From Streptomyces roseoviridis (lineage in GTDB: Bacteria > Actinomycetota > Actinomycetes > Streptomycetales > Streptomycetaceae): a DNA stretch of 64,000 nucleotides. Every line of letters begins with the position of its first letter. Positions within the stretch are counted from its first letter, which is position 1. The notes under the pieces are model-generated. The model was not told where the DNA came from. It saw nothing but the letters and a program-made list of their open reading frames with translations, and searched no databases. This document shows positions 1 through 7,283 of this stretch, one piece after another. The DNA lies in contig NZ_BAAAWU010000001.1 of assembly GCF_039535235.1 (NCBI RefSeq), forward strand, positions 5,828,001 to 5,892,000. Direction: 5' to 3'. The position numbers and the translations under genes are program-made.

Positions 1-67
1 CGGTCTGCCGGACGTCCAGGAGCGCCTCATCGCCAAGATCGAGGCGGAGCTGGAGGCGTCCGTCTGA
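1..67 (+). CDS. sufD: SufD, C-terminal end (partial)
   Basis: Only the last 21 codons are present, read from base 2 and ending in ELEASV before TGA at 65-67. The product is inferred to be SufD, the SufBCD scaffold subunit, because the next genes are a Rieske protein, sufC, sufS, sufU and a SufT-like gene in the standard actinobacterial order. The charged helical end is compatible but not diagnostic. The stop overlaps the next ATG by one base (TGATG), implying translational coupling. Confidence 0.75.
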   Translation, partial: GLPDVQERLIAKIEAELEASV

Positions 68-384
68 TGGCCTTCGTCCGCGCCTGTGCGCTGAGCGAGC
101 TGGAGGAGGACACCCCGAAGCGGGTGGAACTCGACGGCACGCCGGTGTCCCTCGTCCGCACCGAGGGCGAGGTGTTCGCCATCCACGACATCTGCTCGCA
201 CGCGAACGTCTCCCTCTCCGAGGGCGAGGTGGAGGACTGCCAGATCGAGTGCTGGCTGCACGGCTCCGCGTTCGACCTGCGCACCGGCAAGCCGTCCGGC
301 CTCCCCGCGACGCGCCCCGTCCCCGTATACCCCGTAAAGATCGAAGGGGACGATGTGCTCGTCTCCGTCACCCAGGAGTCCTGA
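67..384 (+). CDS. Rieske-type ferredoxin of the suf operon
   Basis: This 105-aa protein is a stand-alone Rieske [2Fe-2S] domain, annotated in actinomycetes as a non-heme iron oxygenase ferredoxin subunit. The cluster ligands are visible: Cys43-x-His45 and Cys62-x2-His65. Length fits the bedC-like ferredoxin family. It lies between sufD and sufC with a one-base overlap upstream and an 7-bp gap downstream, so it is co-transcribed with the Fe-S machinery. In this position it is inferred to deliver electrons for cluster assembly or to be a client of the pathway; no oxygenase partner is nearby. Confidence 0.9.
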   Translation: MAFVRACALSELEEDTPKRVELDGTPVSLVRTEGEVFAIHDICSHANVSLSEGEVEDCQIECWLHGSAFDLRTGKPSGLPATRPVPVYPVKIEGDDVLVSVTQES

Positions 385-391
385 GTCACCC

Positions 392-1156
392 ATGGCAACG
401 CTTGAAATCCACGACCTGCACGTCTCCGTCGAGGCCGAGAACGGTCCGCGTGAGATCCTCAAGGGTGTCGACCTGACCATCAAGCAGGGCGAGACCCACG
501 CCGTCATGGGCCCGAACGGCTCCGGCAAGTCGACCCTGGCGTACTCGCTGGCCGGCCACCCGAAGTACACGATCACCGGCGGCACCGTCACCCTCGACGG
601 CGAGGACGTCCTGGAGATGTCGGTCGACGAGCGCGCCCGCGCCGGCGTGTTCCTGGCCATGCAGTACCCGGTCGAGGTCCCCGGTGTCTCGGTCTCCAAC
701 TTCCTGCGCACCTCCGCCACCGCCGTCCGCGGCGAGGCCCCCAAGCTCCGCACCTGGGTGAAGGAGGTCAAGGAGGCCATGGAGAAGCTCCACATGGACC
801 CGGCCTTCGCCGAGCGCAACGTCAACGAGGGCTTCTCCGGCGGTGAGAAGAAGCGCCACGAGATCCTCCAGCTCGAACTGCTCAAGCCGAAGATCGCGAT
901 CCTCGACGAGACCGACTCCGGCCTCGACGTCGACGCCCTGCGCATCGTCTCCGAGGGCGTCAACCGCGTCCGCGAGACCGGCGAGGTCGGCACCCTGCTG
1001 ATCACGCACTACACGCGGATCCTCCGCTACATCAAGCCCGACTTCGTGCACGTCTTCGCGAACGGCCGCATCGTCGAGTCCGGTGGCGCCGAGCTCGCCG
1101 ACCAGCTGGAGAACGAGGGCTACGACAAGTACGTGAAGGGTGGCGCATCCGCGTGA
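392..1156 (+). CDS. sufC: SufC, Fe-S cluster assembly ATPase
   Basis: This 254-aa ABC-type ATPase powers the SufBCD scaffold that builds Fe-S clusters in the cytoplasm. Walker A (GPNGSGKS) is at residues 40-47, the ABC signature FSGGEKKR near 150, and Walker B ILDETDSGLD near 175; this DETDSGLD form is typical of SufC. I take the ATG at 392 because MATLEIHDLHV matches the family start; a longer in-frame reading from 353 would run into the Rieske gene. The last codons overlap the GTG start of sufS (GTGA at 1153-1156). Confidence 0.97.
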   Translation: MATLEIHDLHVSVEAENGPREILKGVDLTIKQGETHAVMGPNGSGKSTLAYSLAGHPKYTITGGTVTLDGEDVLEMSVDERARAGVFLAMQYPVEVPGVSVSNFLRTSATAVRGEAPKLRTWVKEVKEAMEKLHMDPAFAERNVNEGFSGGEKKRHEILQLELLKPKIAILDETDSGLDVDALRIVSEGVNRVRETGEVGTLLITHYTRILRYIKPDFVHVFANGRIVESGGAELADQLENEGYDKYVKGGASA

Positions 1157-2421
1157 CTTCCGCCCATCAGGGGCTGACCGGCCTCCTCGACACCGAGGCG
1201 ATCCGCAAGGACTTCCCGCTCCTGGATCGCACGGTCCACGACGGCAAGAAGATCGTGTACCTGGACTCCGCGGCCACCTCGCAGAAGCCGCGCCAGGTCC
1301 TCGACGCGCTCAACGCCTACTACGAGCGGCACAACGCCAACGTCCACCGCGGCGTCTACACGGTCGCCGAGGAGGCCACCGCGCTGTACGAGGGCGCCCG
1401 CGACAAGGTCGCCGCCTTCATCAACGCGCCGAGCCGCGACGAGGTGATCTTCACCAAGAACGCCTCCGAGTCGCTCAACCTCGTGGCCAACATGCTGGGC
1501 TGGGCCGACGAGCCCTACCGCGTGGACCACGAGACCGAGATCGCCATCACGGAGATGGAGCACCACTCCAACATCGTCCCGTGGCAGCTGCTCTCGCAGC
1601 GCACCGGCGCGAAGCTGAAGTGGTTCGGCCTCACCGACGACGGCCGTCTCGACCTCTCGAACATCGAAGAGGTCATCACCGAGAAGACCAAGATCGTCTC
1701 CTTCACGCTGGTCTCGAACCTGCTGGGCACGGTCAACCCGGTCGAGACGATCATCCGCCGCGCCCAGGAGGTCGGTGCGCTCGTCTGCATCGACGCCTCG
1801 CAGGCGGCCCCGCACATGGTCCTGGACGTGCAGGCGCTCCAGGCCGACTTCGTGGCCTTCACCGGCCACAAGATGTGCGGCCCGACCGGCATCGGCGTGC
1901 TGTGGGGACGGCAGGAACTCCTGGAGGACCTGCCGCCCTTCCTCGGCGGCGGCGAGATGATCGAGACCGTCTCGATGCACTCCTCGACGTACGCGCCGGC
2001 CCCGCACAAGTTCGAGGCGGGTACGCCCCCGATCGCCCAGGCCGTCGGCCTCGGCGCGGCCGTGGACTACCTGTCGGCGATCGGCATGGAGAACATCGCG
2101 CGCCACGAGCACGCGATCACCGAGTACGCCGTCCGCCGCCTCCAGGAGGTCCCCTCCTTGAGGATCATCGGCCCCACCACGGCCGAGGACCGCGGCGCCG
2201 CGATCTCCTTCACGCTCGGGGACATCCACCCGCACGACGTGGGGCAGGTGCTGGACGAGCAGGGCATCGCGGTCCGGGTCGGCCACCACTGCGCGCGGCC
2301 GGTCTGCCTGCGGTACGGAATTCCCGCGACCACGCGAGCGTCGTTCTATCTGTACTCCACTCCGGCCGAGGTCGACGCCCTGGTCGAGGGACTGGAGCAC
2401 GTACGGAACTTCTTCGGCTAG
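1153..2421 (+). CDS. sufS: SufS cysteine desulfurase
   Basis: This 422-aa PLP enzyme removes sulfur from cysteine, giving alanine and a persulfide that is passed to SufU. The PLP lysine is Lys240 in the motif TGHKMCGPTG, and the persulfide cysteine is Cys380 in VGHHCARP, as expected for group II desulfurases. The GTG start overlaps the sufC stop by four bases. The gene is followed after ten bases by sufU, its sulfur acceptor in Gram-positive bacteria. Confidence 0.97.
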   Translation: MTSAHQGLTGLLDTEAIRKDFPLLDRTVHDGKKIVYLDSAATSQKPRQVLDALNAYYERHNANVHRGVYTVAEEATALYEGARDKVAAFINAPSRDEVIFTKNASESLNLVANMLGWADEPYRVDHETEIAITEMEHHSNIVPWQLLSQRTGAKLKWFGLTDDGRLDLSNIEEVITEKTKIVSFTLVSNLLGTVNPVETIIRRAQEVGALVCIDASQAAPHMVLDVQALQADFVAFTGHKMCGPTGIGVLWGRQELLEDLPPFLGGGEMIETVSMHSSTYAPAPHKFEAGTPPIAQAVGLGAAVDYLSAIGMENIARHEHAITEYAVRRLQEVPSLRIIGPTTAEDRGAAISFTLGDIHPHDVGQVLDEQGIAVRVGHHCARPVCLRYGIPATTRASFYLYSTPAEVDALVEGLEHVRNFFG

Positions 2422-2431
2422 GGGACCGCTC

Positions 2432-2902
2432 GTGAAGCTGGATTCGATGTACCAGGACGTCATCCTGGACCACTACAAGCACCCGCACGGGCGCGGTCTT
2501 CGGGACGGCGACGCCGAGGTGCACCACGTCAACCCGACCTGTGGCGACGAGATCACGCTCCGCGTGAAGTACGACGGCTCCCGCATCGAGGACGTCTCGT
2601 ACGAGGGCCAGGGCTGCTCCATCAGCCAGGCCTCGGCCTCCGTCCTCAACGAGCTGCTCGTCGGCAAGGAGCTGGCCGAGGCGCAGAGGATCCAGGGCAC
2701 CTTCCTGGAGCTGATGCAGTCCAAGGGCCAGATCGAGCCGGACGACGCGATGGAGGAGATCCTGGAGGACGCGGTCGCGTTCGCCGGTGTCTCGAAGTAC
2801 CCGGCCCGGGTCAAGTGCGCGCTGCTCAGCTGGATGGCGTGGAAGGACGCGACCGCCCAGGCCCTGGGGGACTCCGAGAAGTCTGTGAGGAAGTCGGCAT
2901 GA
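2432..2902 (+). CDS. sufU: SufU sulfurtransferase/scaffold
   Basis: This 156-aa IscU-like protein is the zinc-dependent sulfur acceptor for SufS. The family ligand set is present: Cys37 and Asp39 (PTCGDE), Cys62 (GQGCSISQAS) and Cys129 (VKCALL). The insertion between the second and third cysteines that separates SufU from IscU is also there. It starts with GTG after the tail of sufS and ends in an ATGA overlap with the next gene, so it is translationally coupled at its 3' end. Confidence 0.95.
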   Translation: MKLDSMYQDVILDHYKHPHGRGLRDGDAEVHHVNPTCGDEITLRVKYDGSRIEDVSYEGQGCSISQASASVLNELLVGKELAEAQRIQGTFLELMQSKGQIEPDDAMEEILEDAVAFAGVSKYPARVKCALLSWMAWKDATAQALGDSEKSVRKSA

Positions 2903-3237
2903 CCGAGAACGCCGAGGCCACGATGAAGCCGGCCTCCGAAGAAGAGATCCGCGAGGCGCTGTACGACGTCGTCGACCCCGAGCTGGGCATCGACGTGGTC
3001 AACCTGGGCCTGATCTACGGCATCCACGTGGACGACTCCAACGTCGCCACGCTGGACATGACCCTGACGTCGGCGGCCTGTCCGCTGACCGACGTGATCG
3101 AGGACCAGGCGAAGGCCGCCACCGACGGCATCGTCAACGAGCTGAAGATCAACTGGGTCTGGATGCCGCCGTGGGGCCCGGACAAGATCACGGACGACGG
3201 GCGCGAGCAGCTGCGCGCGCTCGGCTTCAACGTCTGA
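2899..3237 (+). CDS. SufT-like DUF59 Fe-S assembly factor
   Basis: This 112-aa protein is a DUF59/PaaD (MIP18) family member, the usual last gene of actinobacterial suf operons. The conserved DPELGIDVVNLGLIY block is at residues 26-40 and the TSAACPLTD motif with Cys61 follows. Family members help Fe-S maturation; the precise client here is unknown. The ATG at 2899 overlaps the sufU stop by four bases; a longer in-frame reading inside sufU is a shadow. Downstream come an ACGTC repeat array and a strong hairpin, so this is the operon end. Confidence 0.92.
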   Translation: MTENAEATMKPASEEEIREALYDVVDPELGIDVVNLGLIYGIHVDDSNVATLDMTLTSAACPLTDVIEDQAKAATDGIVNELKINWVWMPPWGPDKITDDGREQLRALGFNV

Positions 3238-3287
3238 CCGGACGTCCCCGACGTCCGCGGACGTCGCGATGACGTCGCCCTGACGTC
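3230..3287 (+). repeat. ACGTC array overlapping the sufT stop
   Basis: Six ACGTC cores start at 3230, 3242, 3251, 3261, 3272 and 3283, so spacing is 9-12 bp, roughly one helical turn. The first lies across the last codon (GTC) of the SufT-like gene. Five of them form the palindrome GACGTC. The array sits between the stop codon and the terminator hairpin. It could be a slippage product or a phased binding array; nothing shows which. Confidence 0.6.
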
Positions 3288-3291
3288 TCCT

Positions 3292-3325
3292 GATGGGCCG
3301 CACCCCTCGCGGGGCGCGGCCCATC
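3292..3325 (+). terminator. suf operon terminator hairpin
   Basis: A perfect 10-bp stem (GATGGGCCGC with GCGGCCCATC) encloses an inner CCCC/GGGG pairing with a four-base TCGC loop. No U-tract follows, as is usual in Streptomyces. It lies between the convergent suf operon and the membrane-protein gene and can serve both strands. Confidence 0.85.
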
Positions 3326-3343
3326 GGCGTACCCGCGGCGCCC

Positions 3344-4414
3344 TCAGGACGCGTCGGCCGTCTGGGCCAGGACCGGGGCCAGGTTCTCCCGGCGGATGCG
3401 CTGGTCGACGTAGAGCAGGGCGGAGACCAGGGGCTGGAAGGGGGCGGCGACGGCCTGGACGAGGAGCTGGGCGACGACCAGGGCCACCACGAGACCGCCG
3501 AACGCGGCGATCAGCTCCTGCGGACCGGGGTCACCGCTCAGGTCGACCGTGGACATCGGGATCGTGCCGGCCTGCGCGATGATCTGCTGGATCAGGCCGC
3601 TGGCCGTGCCCACCATCATGGACGTCGCCAGCGTGCAGCCGCAGACGCGCCACCAGGAGCCCTTGACCAGGGCGGAGGAGCGGCGCAGGGAGACCATCGG
3701 GCCCTGGTTCTCGATGACGGCGACCGTCGGGGCGAGGCTGTACTTGATCCAGAGCCACAGCGCCAGCGGGACGAGCGCGAGGGCGGCGACGAAGACCAGC
3801 AGGCCCACGATCGCGAAGCCGGACGCGGCGTCGCCGCCGCTGCCCTCCGAGTCGGCGAGGCCCGCGAACACGGCGCCCATCAGGAAGGCGAAGCCGGTCA
3901 TGAGGAGCAGCATCGGCACGACCGTGACGAGCAACGGCAGGACGACCGCGCCGAGCACCGCGCCGAGCCGCGACCAGGCGCGCCGCCACACCGCACCGAA
4001 TCCGACGGGGCGGCCGAGCACCGCCTCCTGGACCACGGCCGGGGCGGCCGCGTAGACCAGGCCGCTGCACACGACGTAGGCGGCCATGGCCACGAGCCAG
4101 ACGCAGACGAACGCCACGATCAGCGGCTGGACGTCGGCGAAGTCCGGGCTGCGGCCGCCGGGCAGGTCGCCCAGCCGCCGTACGTCGTCCCCGACGGCGG
4201 CCCAGGCGACCAGGCACACCGCGCCGATGACCACCGCGGCCGCCGCGTAGGCGGCCACCGCCACCCCGAGCAGCGGCTTCCAGTAGCGGCCGTAGGTGGT
4301 GAAGGCGCCGGTCAGGATCTCGCCGAACCCCAGCGGCGCCAGGGGTATCACGCCCGGCTTCGGCGGTGGCGGAGGAGGACAGCCGTATCCGTACGGCCCC
4401 GTGGCGTATGTCAT
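3344..4414 (-). CDS. Multi-pass membrane protein
   Basis: This 356-aa protein starts with a short Gly/Tyr/Pro-rich cytoplasmic tail (MTYATGPYGYGCPPPPPP) followed by several hydrophobic segments, roughly at residues 50-80, 105-130, 160-195, 215-245 and 285-320. It resembles actinobacterial proteins annotated as glycerophosphoryl diester phosphodiesterase membrane-domain proteins, which lack the catalytic domain, but the function is unknown. The ATG at 4414 is chosen because upstream reading enters the dapD promoter region. It is convergent with the suf operon and divergent from dapD. Confidence 0.8.
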   Translation of the reverse strand: MTYATGPYGYGCPPPPPPKPGVIPLAPLGFGEILTGAFTTYGRYWKPLLGVAVAAYAAAAVVIGAVCLVAWAAVGDDVRRLGDLPGGRSPDFADVQPLIVAFVCVWLVAMAAYVVCSGLVYAAAPAVVQEAVLGRPVGFGAVWRRAWSRLGAVLGAVVLPLLVTVVPMLLLMTGFAFLMGAVFAGLADSEGSGGDAASGFAIVGLLVFVAALALVPLALWLWIKYSLAPTVAVIENQGPMVSLRRSSALVKGSWWRVCGCTLATSMMVGTASGLIQQIIAQAGTIPMSTVDLSGDPGPQELIAAFGGLVVALVVAQLLVQAVAAPFQPLVSALLYVDQRIRRENLAPVLAQTADAS

Positions 4415-4547
4415 GCGCACACCGTAGCCGGGGACCGGCCGACGTCCGTACGCGGCGAGGTGCGCGGTCCGCCCGGACGAAGGCCCGAGGACGCCCGCCG
4501 CCGGCTCGTCGAAAGCCACGGACCGCCGGCCCGACACCTGAGACCGG

Positions 4548-4578
4548 TTGGCCCGCGCACCGCCCGGCCGGTTAGGTT
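4548..4578 (+). promoter_or_regulatory. Candidate dapD promoter (leaderless)
   Basis: TTGGCC at 4548-4553 and TAGGTT at 4573-4578 resemble -35 and -10 elements, though the 19-bp spacer is long. The -10 box ends eight bases before the dapD ATG, so transcription would begin at or next to the start codon. Support is positional only. Confidence 0.4.
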
Positions 4579-4585
4579 TTCCGTC

Positions 4586-5569
4586 ATGACCACTGCTCCT
4601 CGCACCACCGGCGCCGTCGCCGCCGGCCTCGCCACCCTCGCCGGTGACGGCACCGTTCTCGACACCTGGTTCCCCGCCCCCGAGCTGACCGACGCCCCGG
4701 GCCCCGCCGGCACCGAGCGGCTCACCCCCGAAGCGGCCGTGGACGCCCTCGGCGAGGGCGCCGCCAAGGCCCTCGGCGTGGACGCCCGCCGCGGTGTCGA
4801 GGTGGTCGCCGTCCGCACCGTCATCGCCTCGCTCGACGACAAACCGCTCGACGCGCACGACACCTACCTGCGGCTGCACCTGCTCAGCCACCGCCTGGTC
4901 CGGCCGCACGGCCTGAGCCTGGACGGCATCTTCGGCCACCTCGCCAACGTCGCCTGGACCTCGCTCGGCCCCGTCGCCGTCGACGACGTCGAGAAGGTGC
5001 GGCTCAACGCCCGCGCCGAGGGCCTGCACCTGTCGGTCACCTCGATCGACAAGTTCCCCCGCATGACCGACTACGTCGCCCCGTCCGGCGTCCGCATCGC
5101 CGACGCCGACCGGGTCCGCCTCGGCGCCCACCTCGCCCCCGGCACCACCGTCATGCACGAGGGCTTCGTCAACTTCAACGCGGGCACCCTGGGCACCTCG
5201 ATGGTCGAGGGCCGCATCTCCGCCGGCGTCGTCGTCGGCGACGGCTCCGACATCGGCGGCGGCGCCTCCACCATGGGCACCCTCTCCGGCGGCGGCAAGC
5301 AGATCATCTCCATCGGCGAGCGCACCCTGATCGGCGCCGAGGCGGGCATCGGCATCGCGCTCGGTGACGAGTGCGTCGTCGAGGCCGGCCTGTACGTCAC
5401 CGCCGGCACCCGGGTCACCATGCCCGACGGCCAGATCGTGAAGGCCCTGGAGCTCTCCGGCGCCGACAACATCCTCTTCCGCCGCAACTCGGTCACCGGC
5501 GCCGTCGAGGCCCGCCCGTACAAGGCGAACTGGGGCGGCCTCAACGAGATCCTCCACAGCCACAACTGA
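4586..5569 (+). CDS. dapD: DapD, tetrahydrodipicolinate N-succinyltransferase
   Basis: This 327-aa enzyme transfers succinyl from succinyl-CoA to tetrahydrodipicolinate in the succinylase branch of lysine and diaminopimelate synthesis. The C-terminal half is a left-handed beta-helix with hexapeptide-type repeats, including MVEGRISAGVVVGDGSDIGGGASTMG near residues 210-235. The N-terminal part is the actinobacterial DapD-specific domain. Length agrees with Streptomyces DapD. The ATG lies eight bases after a possible -10 element, so the mRNA may be leaderless. A 10-bp hairpin follows the stop. Confidence 0.93.
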   Translation: MTTAPRTTGAVAAGLATLAGDGTVLDTWFPAPELTDAPGPAGTERLTPEAAVDALGEGAAKALGVDARRGVEVVAVRTVIASLDDKPLDAHDTYLRLHLLSHRLVRPHGLSLDGIFGHLANVAWTSLGPVAVDDVEKVRLNARAEGLHLSVTSIDKFPRMTDYVAPSGVRIADADRVRLGAHLAPGTTVMHEGFVNFNAGTLGTSMVEGRISAGVVVGDGSDIGGGASTMGTLSGGGKQIISIGERTLIGAEAGIGIALGDECVVEAGLYVTAGTRVTMPDGQIVKALELSGADNILFRRNSVTGAVEARPYKANWGGLNEILHSHN

Positions 5570-5576
5570 TCGTGTC

Positions 5577-5606
5577 GACTCCGCGTTACCACGGTGACGC
5601 GGAGTC
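5577..5606 (+). terminator. dapD terminator hairpin
   Basis: A perfect 10-bp inverted repeat, GACTCCGCGT with ACGCGGAGTC, surrounds a 10-base loop eight bases after the dapD stop. It separates dapD from the small secreted gene that starts at 5635. Confidence 0.75.
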
Positions 5607-5634
5607 AATTCATCGGACAAGGCGAGGAGTCGAC

Positions 5635-5862
5635 ATGAGGACAAGGCCCACCGTCGTCGGTGTGCTGGTGATCGCGGCGGTTCTGCTGCCGGCCGGGGCC
5701 GCCTCGGCGGACGAGACGCACTCGAGCACGCACAACGGCCCCCAGGTCACCAACGGTCCCAGCCTCTCGCTGCACACCGGCCAGATCGACGACCCGCTGG
5801 AGGACGTCCTCGAGCACGCGGCGATCCTCAACAGCAGGACCCACACGACCGACGCCGCCTGA
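5635..5862 (+). CDS. Small secreted protein, unknown
   Basis: This 75-aa protein has a clear Sec signal peptide: MRTRPTV, a hydrophobic core, and a likely cleavage after Ala25 (ASA before DETHSS). The mature part, about 50 residues, is hydrophilic and has no cysteine. It contains the stretch SLHTGQIDDPLEDVLEHAA. I do not recognise a family. A good ribosome site (GGCGAGGAG) sits just upstream of the ATG. It follows dapD behind a hairpin, so it probably has its own promoter or arises by read-through. Confidence 0.75.
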   Translation: MRTRPTVVGVLVIAAVLLPAGAASADETHSSTHNGPQVTNGPSLSLHTGQIDDPLEDVLEHAAILNSRTHTTDAA

Positions 5863-5971
5863 ACCGGCTCCCCGCCCACGGCCCGCCGCCCCTCCCCGGG
5901 GCGTCGGGCCGTCCGCGTCTCTGGCATGATCGCCCTGCGCGACAGGAGGCCAGCGAACAAGGATCCCGCAC

Positions 5972-6712
5972 ATGACTGCTGAACAGCGCGTCGCCCTCGT
6001 CACCGGCTCGTCCTCCGGCATCGGAGCCGCCGTCGCCCGCCGCCTCGCCGCCGCCGGCTACCGGGTCGCCGTCAACTCCGCCCGATCCGTCGAGGCGGGC
6101 GAGCAGCTCGCCGCCGGACTGCCCGGCGCCCACTACCTCCAGGCCGACGTCTCCGACGAGGCCCAGGCCACCCGGCTCGTCGAGGAGACGGTGGCCCGCT
6201 TCGGCCGCCTGGACCTCCTCGTCAACAGCGCCGGCACCACCCGGTTCATCCCGCACGACGACTTCGCCGCCGCCTCCCCGGACGTGTGGCGCCTGCTCTA
6301 CGACGTCAACGTCATCGGCGTCTGGCAGACCGTCACCGCCGCCGTCCCGCACCTGCGCCGGACCGGCGGCGCCGTCGTCAACATCTCCTCGCAGGCCGGC
6401 GTCCGGCCCGGCGGCAGCTCCATCCCGTACGCCGTCACCAAGGCCGCCGTCAATCACCTGACCAAGCTCCTGGCCAAGACCCTGGGACCCGAGGTGCGGG
6501 TCAACGCCGTCGCCCCCGGCCTCATCGACACCCCCTGGTTCGACGGCGTCGAGGGTGCCGACGCCGCCAAGGAGCACGTCGCCTCGGTCGTGCCGCTGCG
6601 CCGCGTCGGCCGCCCCGAGGACATCGCCGAGGCCGTCCACGACCTGGCGAACGCCTCCTACATCACCGGCGAGGTGCTGCTCGTGGACGGCGGCGGACAC
6701 CTGCTGGGCTGA
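5972..6712 (+). CDS. SDR family oxidoreductase
   Basis: This 246-aa protein is a classical short-chain dehydrogenase. The cofactor motif TGSSSGIG is at residues 11-18, the NSAG motif near 88, the catalytic serine at 139 or 140 (NISSQAG), and Tyr153-x3-Lys157 completes the triad. It resembles FabG-like 3-oxoacyl reductases and glucose-dehydrogenase-type SDRs; the substrate cannot be read from the sequence. The residue after the second beta strand (NSARS) suggests NADPH preference. It is a single gene facing a convergent GNAT gene. Confidence 0.88.
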   Translation: MTAEQRVALVTGSSSGIGAAVARRLAAAGYRVAVNSARSVEAGEQLAAGLPGAHYLQADVSDEAQATRLVEETVARFGRLDLLVNSAGTTRFIPHDDFAAASPDVWRLLYDVNVIGVWQTVTAAVPHLRRTGGAVVNISSQAGVRPGGSSIPYAVTKAAVNHLTKLLAKTLGPEVRVNAVAPGLIDTPWFDGVEGADAAKEHVASVVPLRRVGRPEDIAEAVHDLANASYITGEVLLVDGGGHLLG

Positions 6713-6725
6713 CGGGGACGGAGCG

Positions 6726-6754
6726 GAGCCGGGGGCCCGGCGCGGGCCCGGCTC
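6726..6754. terminator. Bidirectional hairpin between SDR and GNAT genes
   Basis: GAGCCGGG at 6726-6733 pairs with CCCGGCTC at 6747-6754, with further GGCCCG/CGGGCC-type pairing inside. It lies 14 bases after the SDR stop and touches the stop codon of the convergent GNAT gene, so it can terminate both. Confidence 0.6.
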
Positions 6755-7202
6755 AGAGCGCCAGCCTGAAGCCCTCGTGGCTGCGGATGAACCCCAGGGA
6801 CGCGTAGAAGCGGTGGGCGTCGGTCCGCTCCTTGTGACTCGTCAGCTGGACGAGCGCGCAGCCCCGGGCCCCGGCCCGTTCGACGGCCCGTGCCATCAGC
6901 TCCCGGCCGAGCCCGCCGCCGCGCCGGTCGGCCCTGATCCGGACCGCCTCGATCAGGGCCCGCTCGGCCCCGCCCTTGCCGAGGCCGGGGATGTACGTGG
7001 CCTGGAGGCAGCCGAGGACGGGGCCGCCCTCCTCCGCCACGAGCACCAGCACCTCGTTGCGCGGGTCGGCCTCGATGTCGGCGAACGCCCGCTCGTAGGC
7101 GGCGGTGACGGTCACCGTCGCCGGATCGGTCACGCGCTCCTCGTCGGCGAGGAGGGCCAGGACGGCGGGCAGGTCGGCACGGGTGGCGGGACGGAGGATC
7201 AT
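6753..7202 (-). CDS. GNAT N-acetyltransferase
   Basis: This 149-aa protein is a single GNAT domain. The acetyl-CoA-binding motif A is visible as IRADRRGGGLGRELMARAVERA near residues 88-110, and motif B as RFYASLGF near 133-140. The substrate is unknown; the closest general types are ribosomal-protein- or small-amine-acetylating GNATs. The ATG at 7202 gives the family start MILRPATRADLPAV. It is divergent from the ABM-domain gene with only 81 bp between starts. Confidence 0.87.
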   Translation of the reverse strand: MILRPATRADLPAVLALLADEERVTDPATVTVTAAYERAFADIEADPRNEVLVLVAEEGGPVLGCLQATYIPGLGKGGAERALIEAVRIRADRRGGGLGRELMARAVERAGARGCALVQLTSHKERTDAHRFYASLGFIRSHEGFRLAL

Positions 7203-7245
7203 GGCCGGAAGTCTCGCACCACGCCCGCTGCCGGCTCCGGGGCCC

Positions 7246-7276
7246 TTGACCTCATGCGCGCTCGAGGTTCCAGCCT
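7246..7276 (+). promoter_or_regulatory. MerR-type promoter with dyad operator
   Basis: TTGACC (7246-7251) and CAGCCT (7271-7276) are separated by 19 bp, the overlong spacer typical of MerR-family promoters. Between them is a dyad, ACCTC at 7249-7253 and GAGGT at 7264-7268, in which 8 of 10 half-site positions match. The -10 box ends seven bases before the ATG at 7284, implying a leaderless mRNA. No merR gene is nearby. Confidence 0.6.
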
Positions 7277-7283
7277 GGGTCCC

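Noticed and set aside
4571..4580. TTAGGTT upstream of dapD as an iron box
   Set aside because: Only one half of the 19-bp motif is present and the other half is missing; the bases fit a -10 element better.
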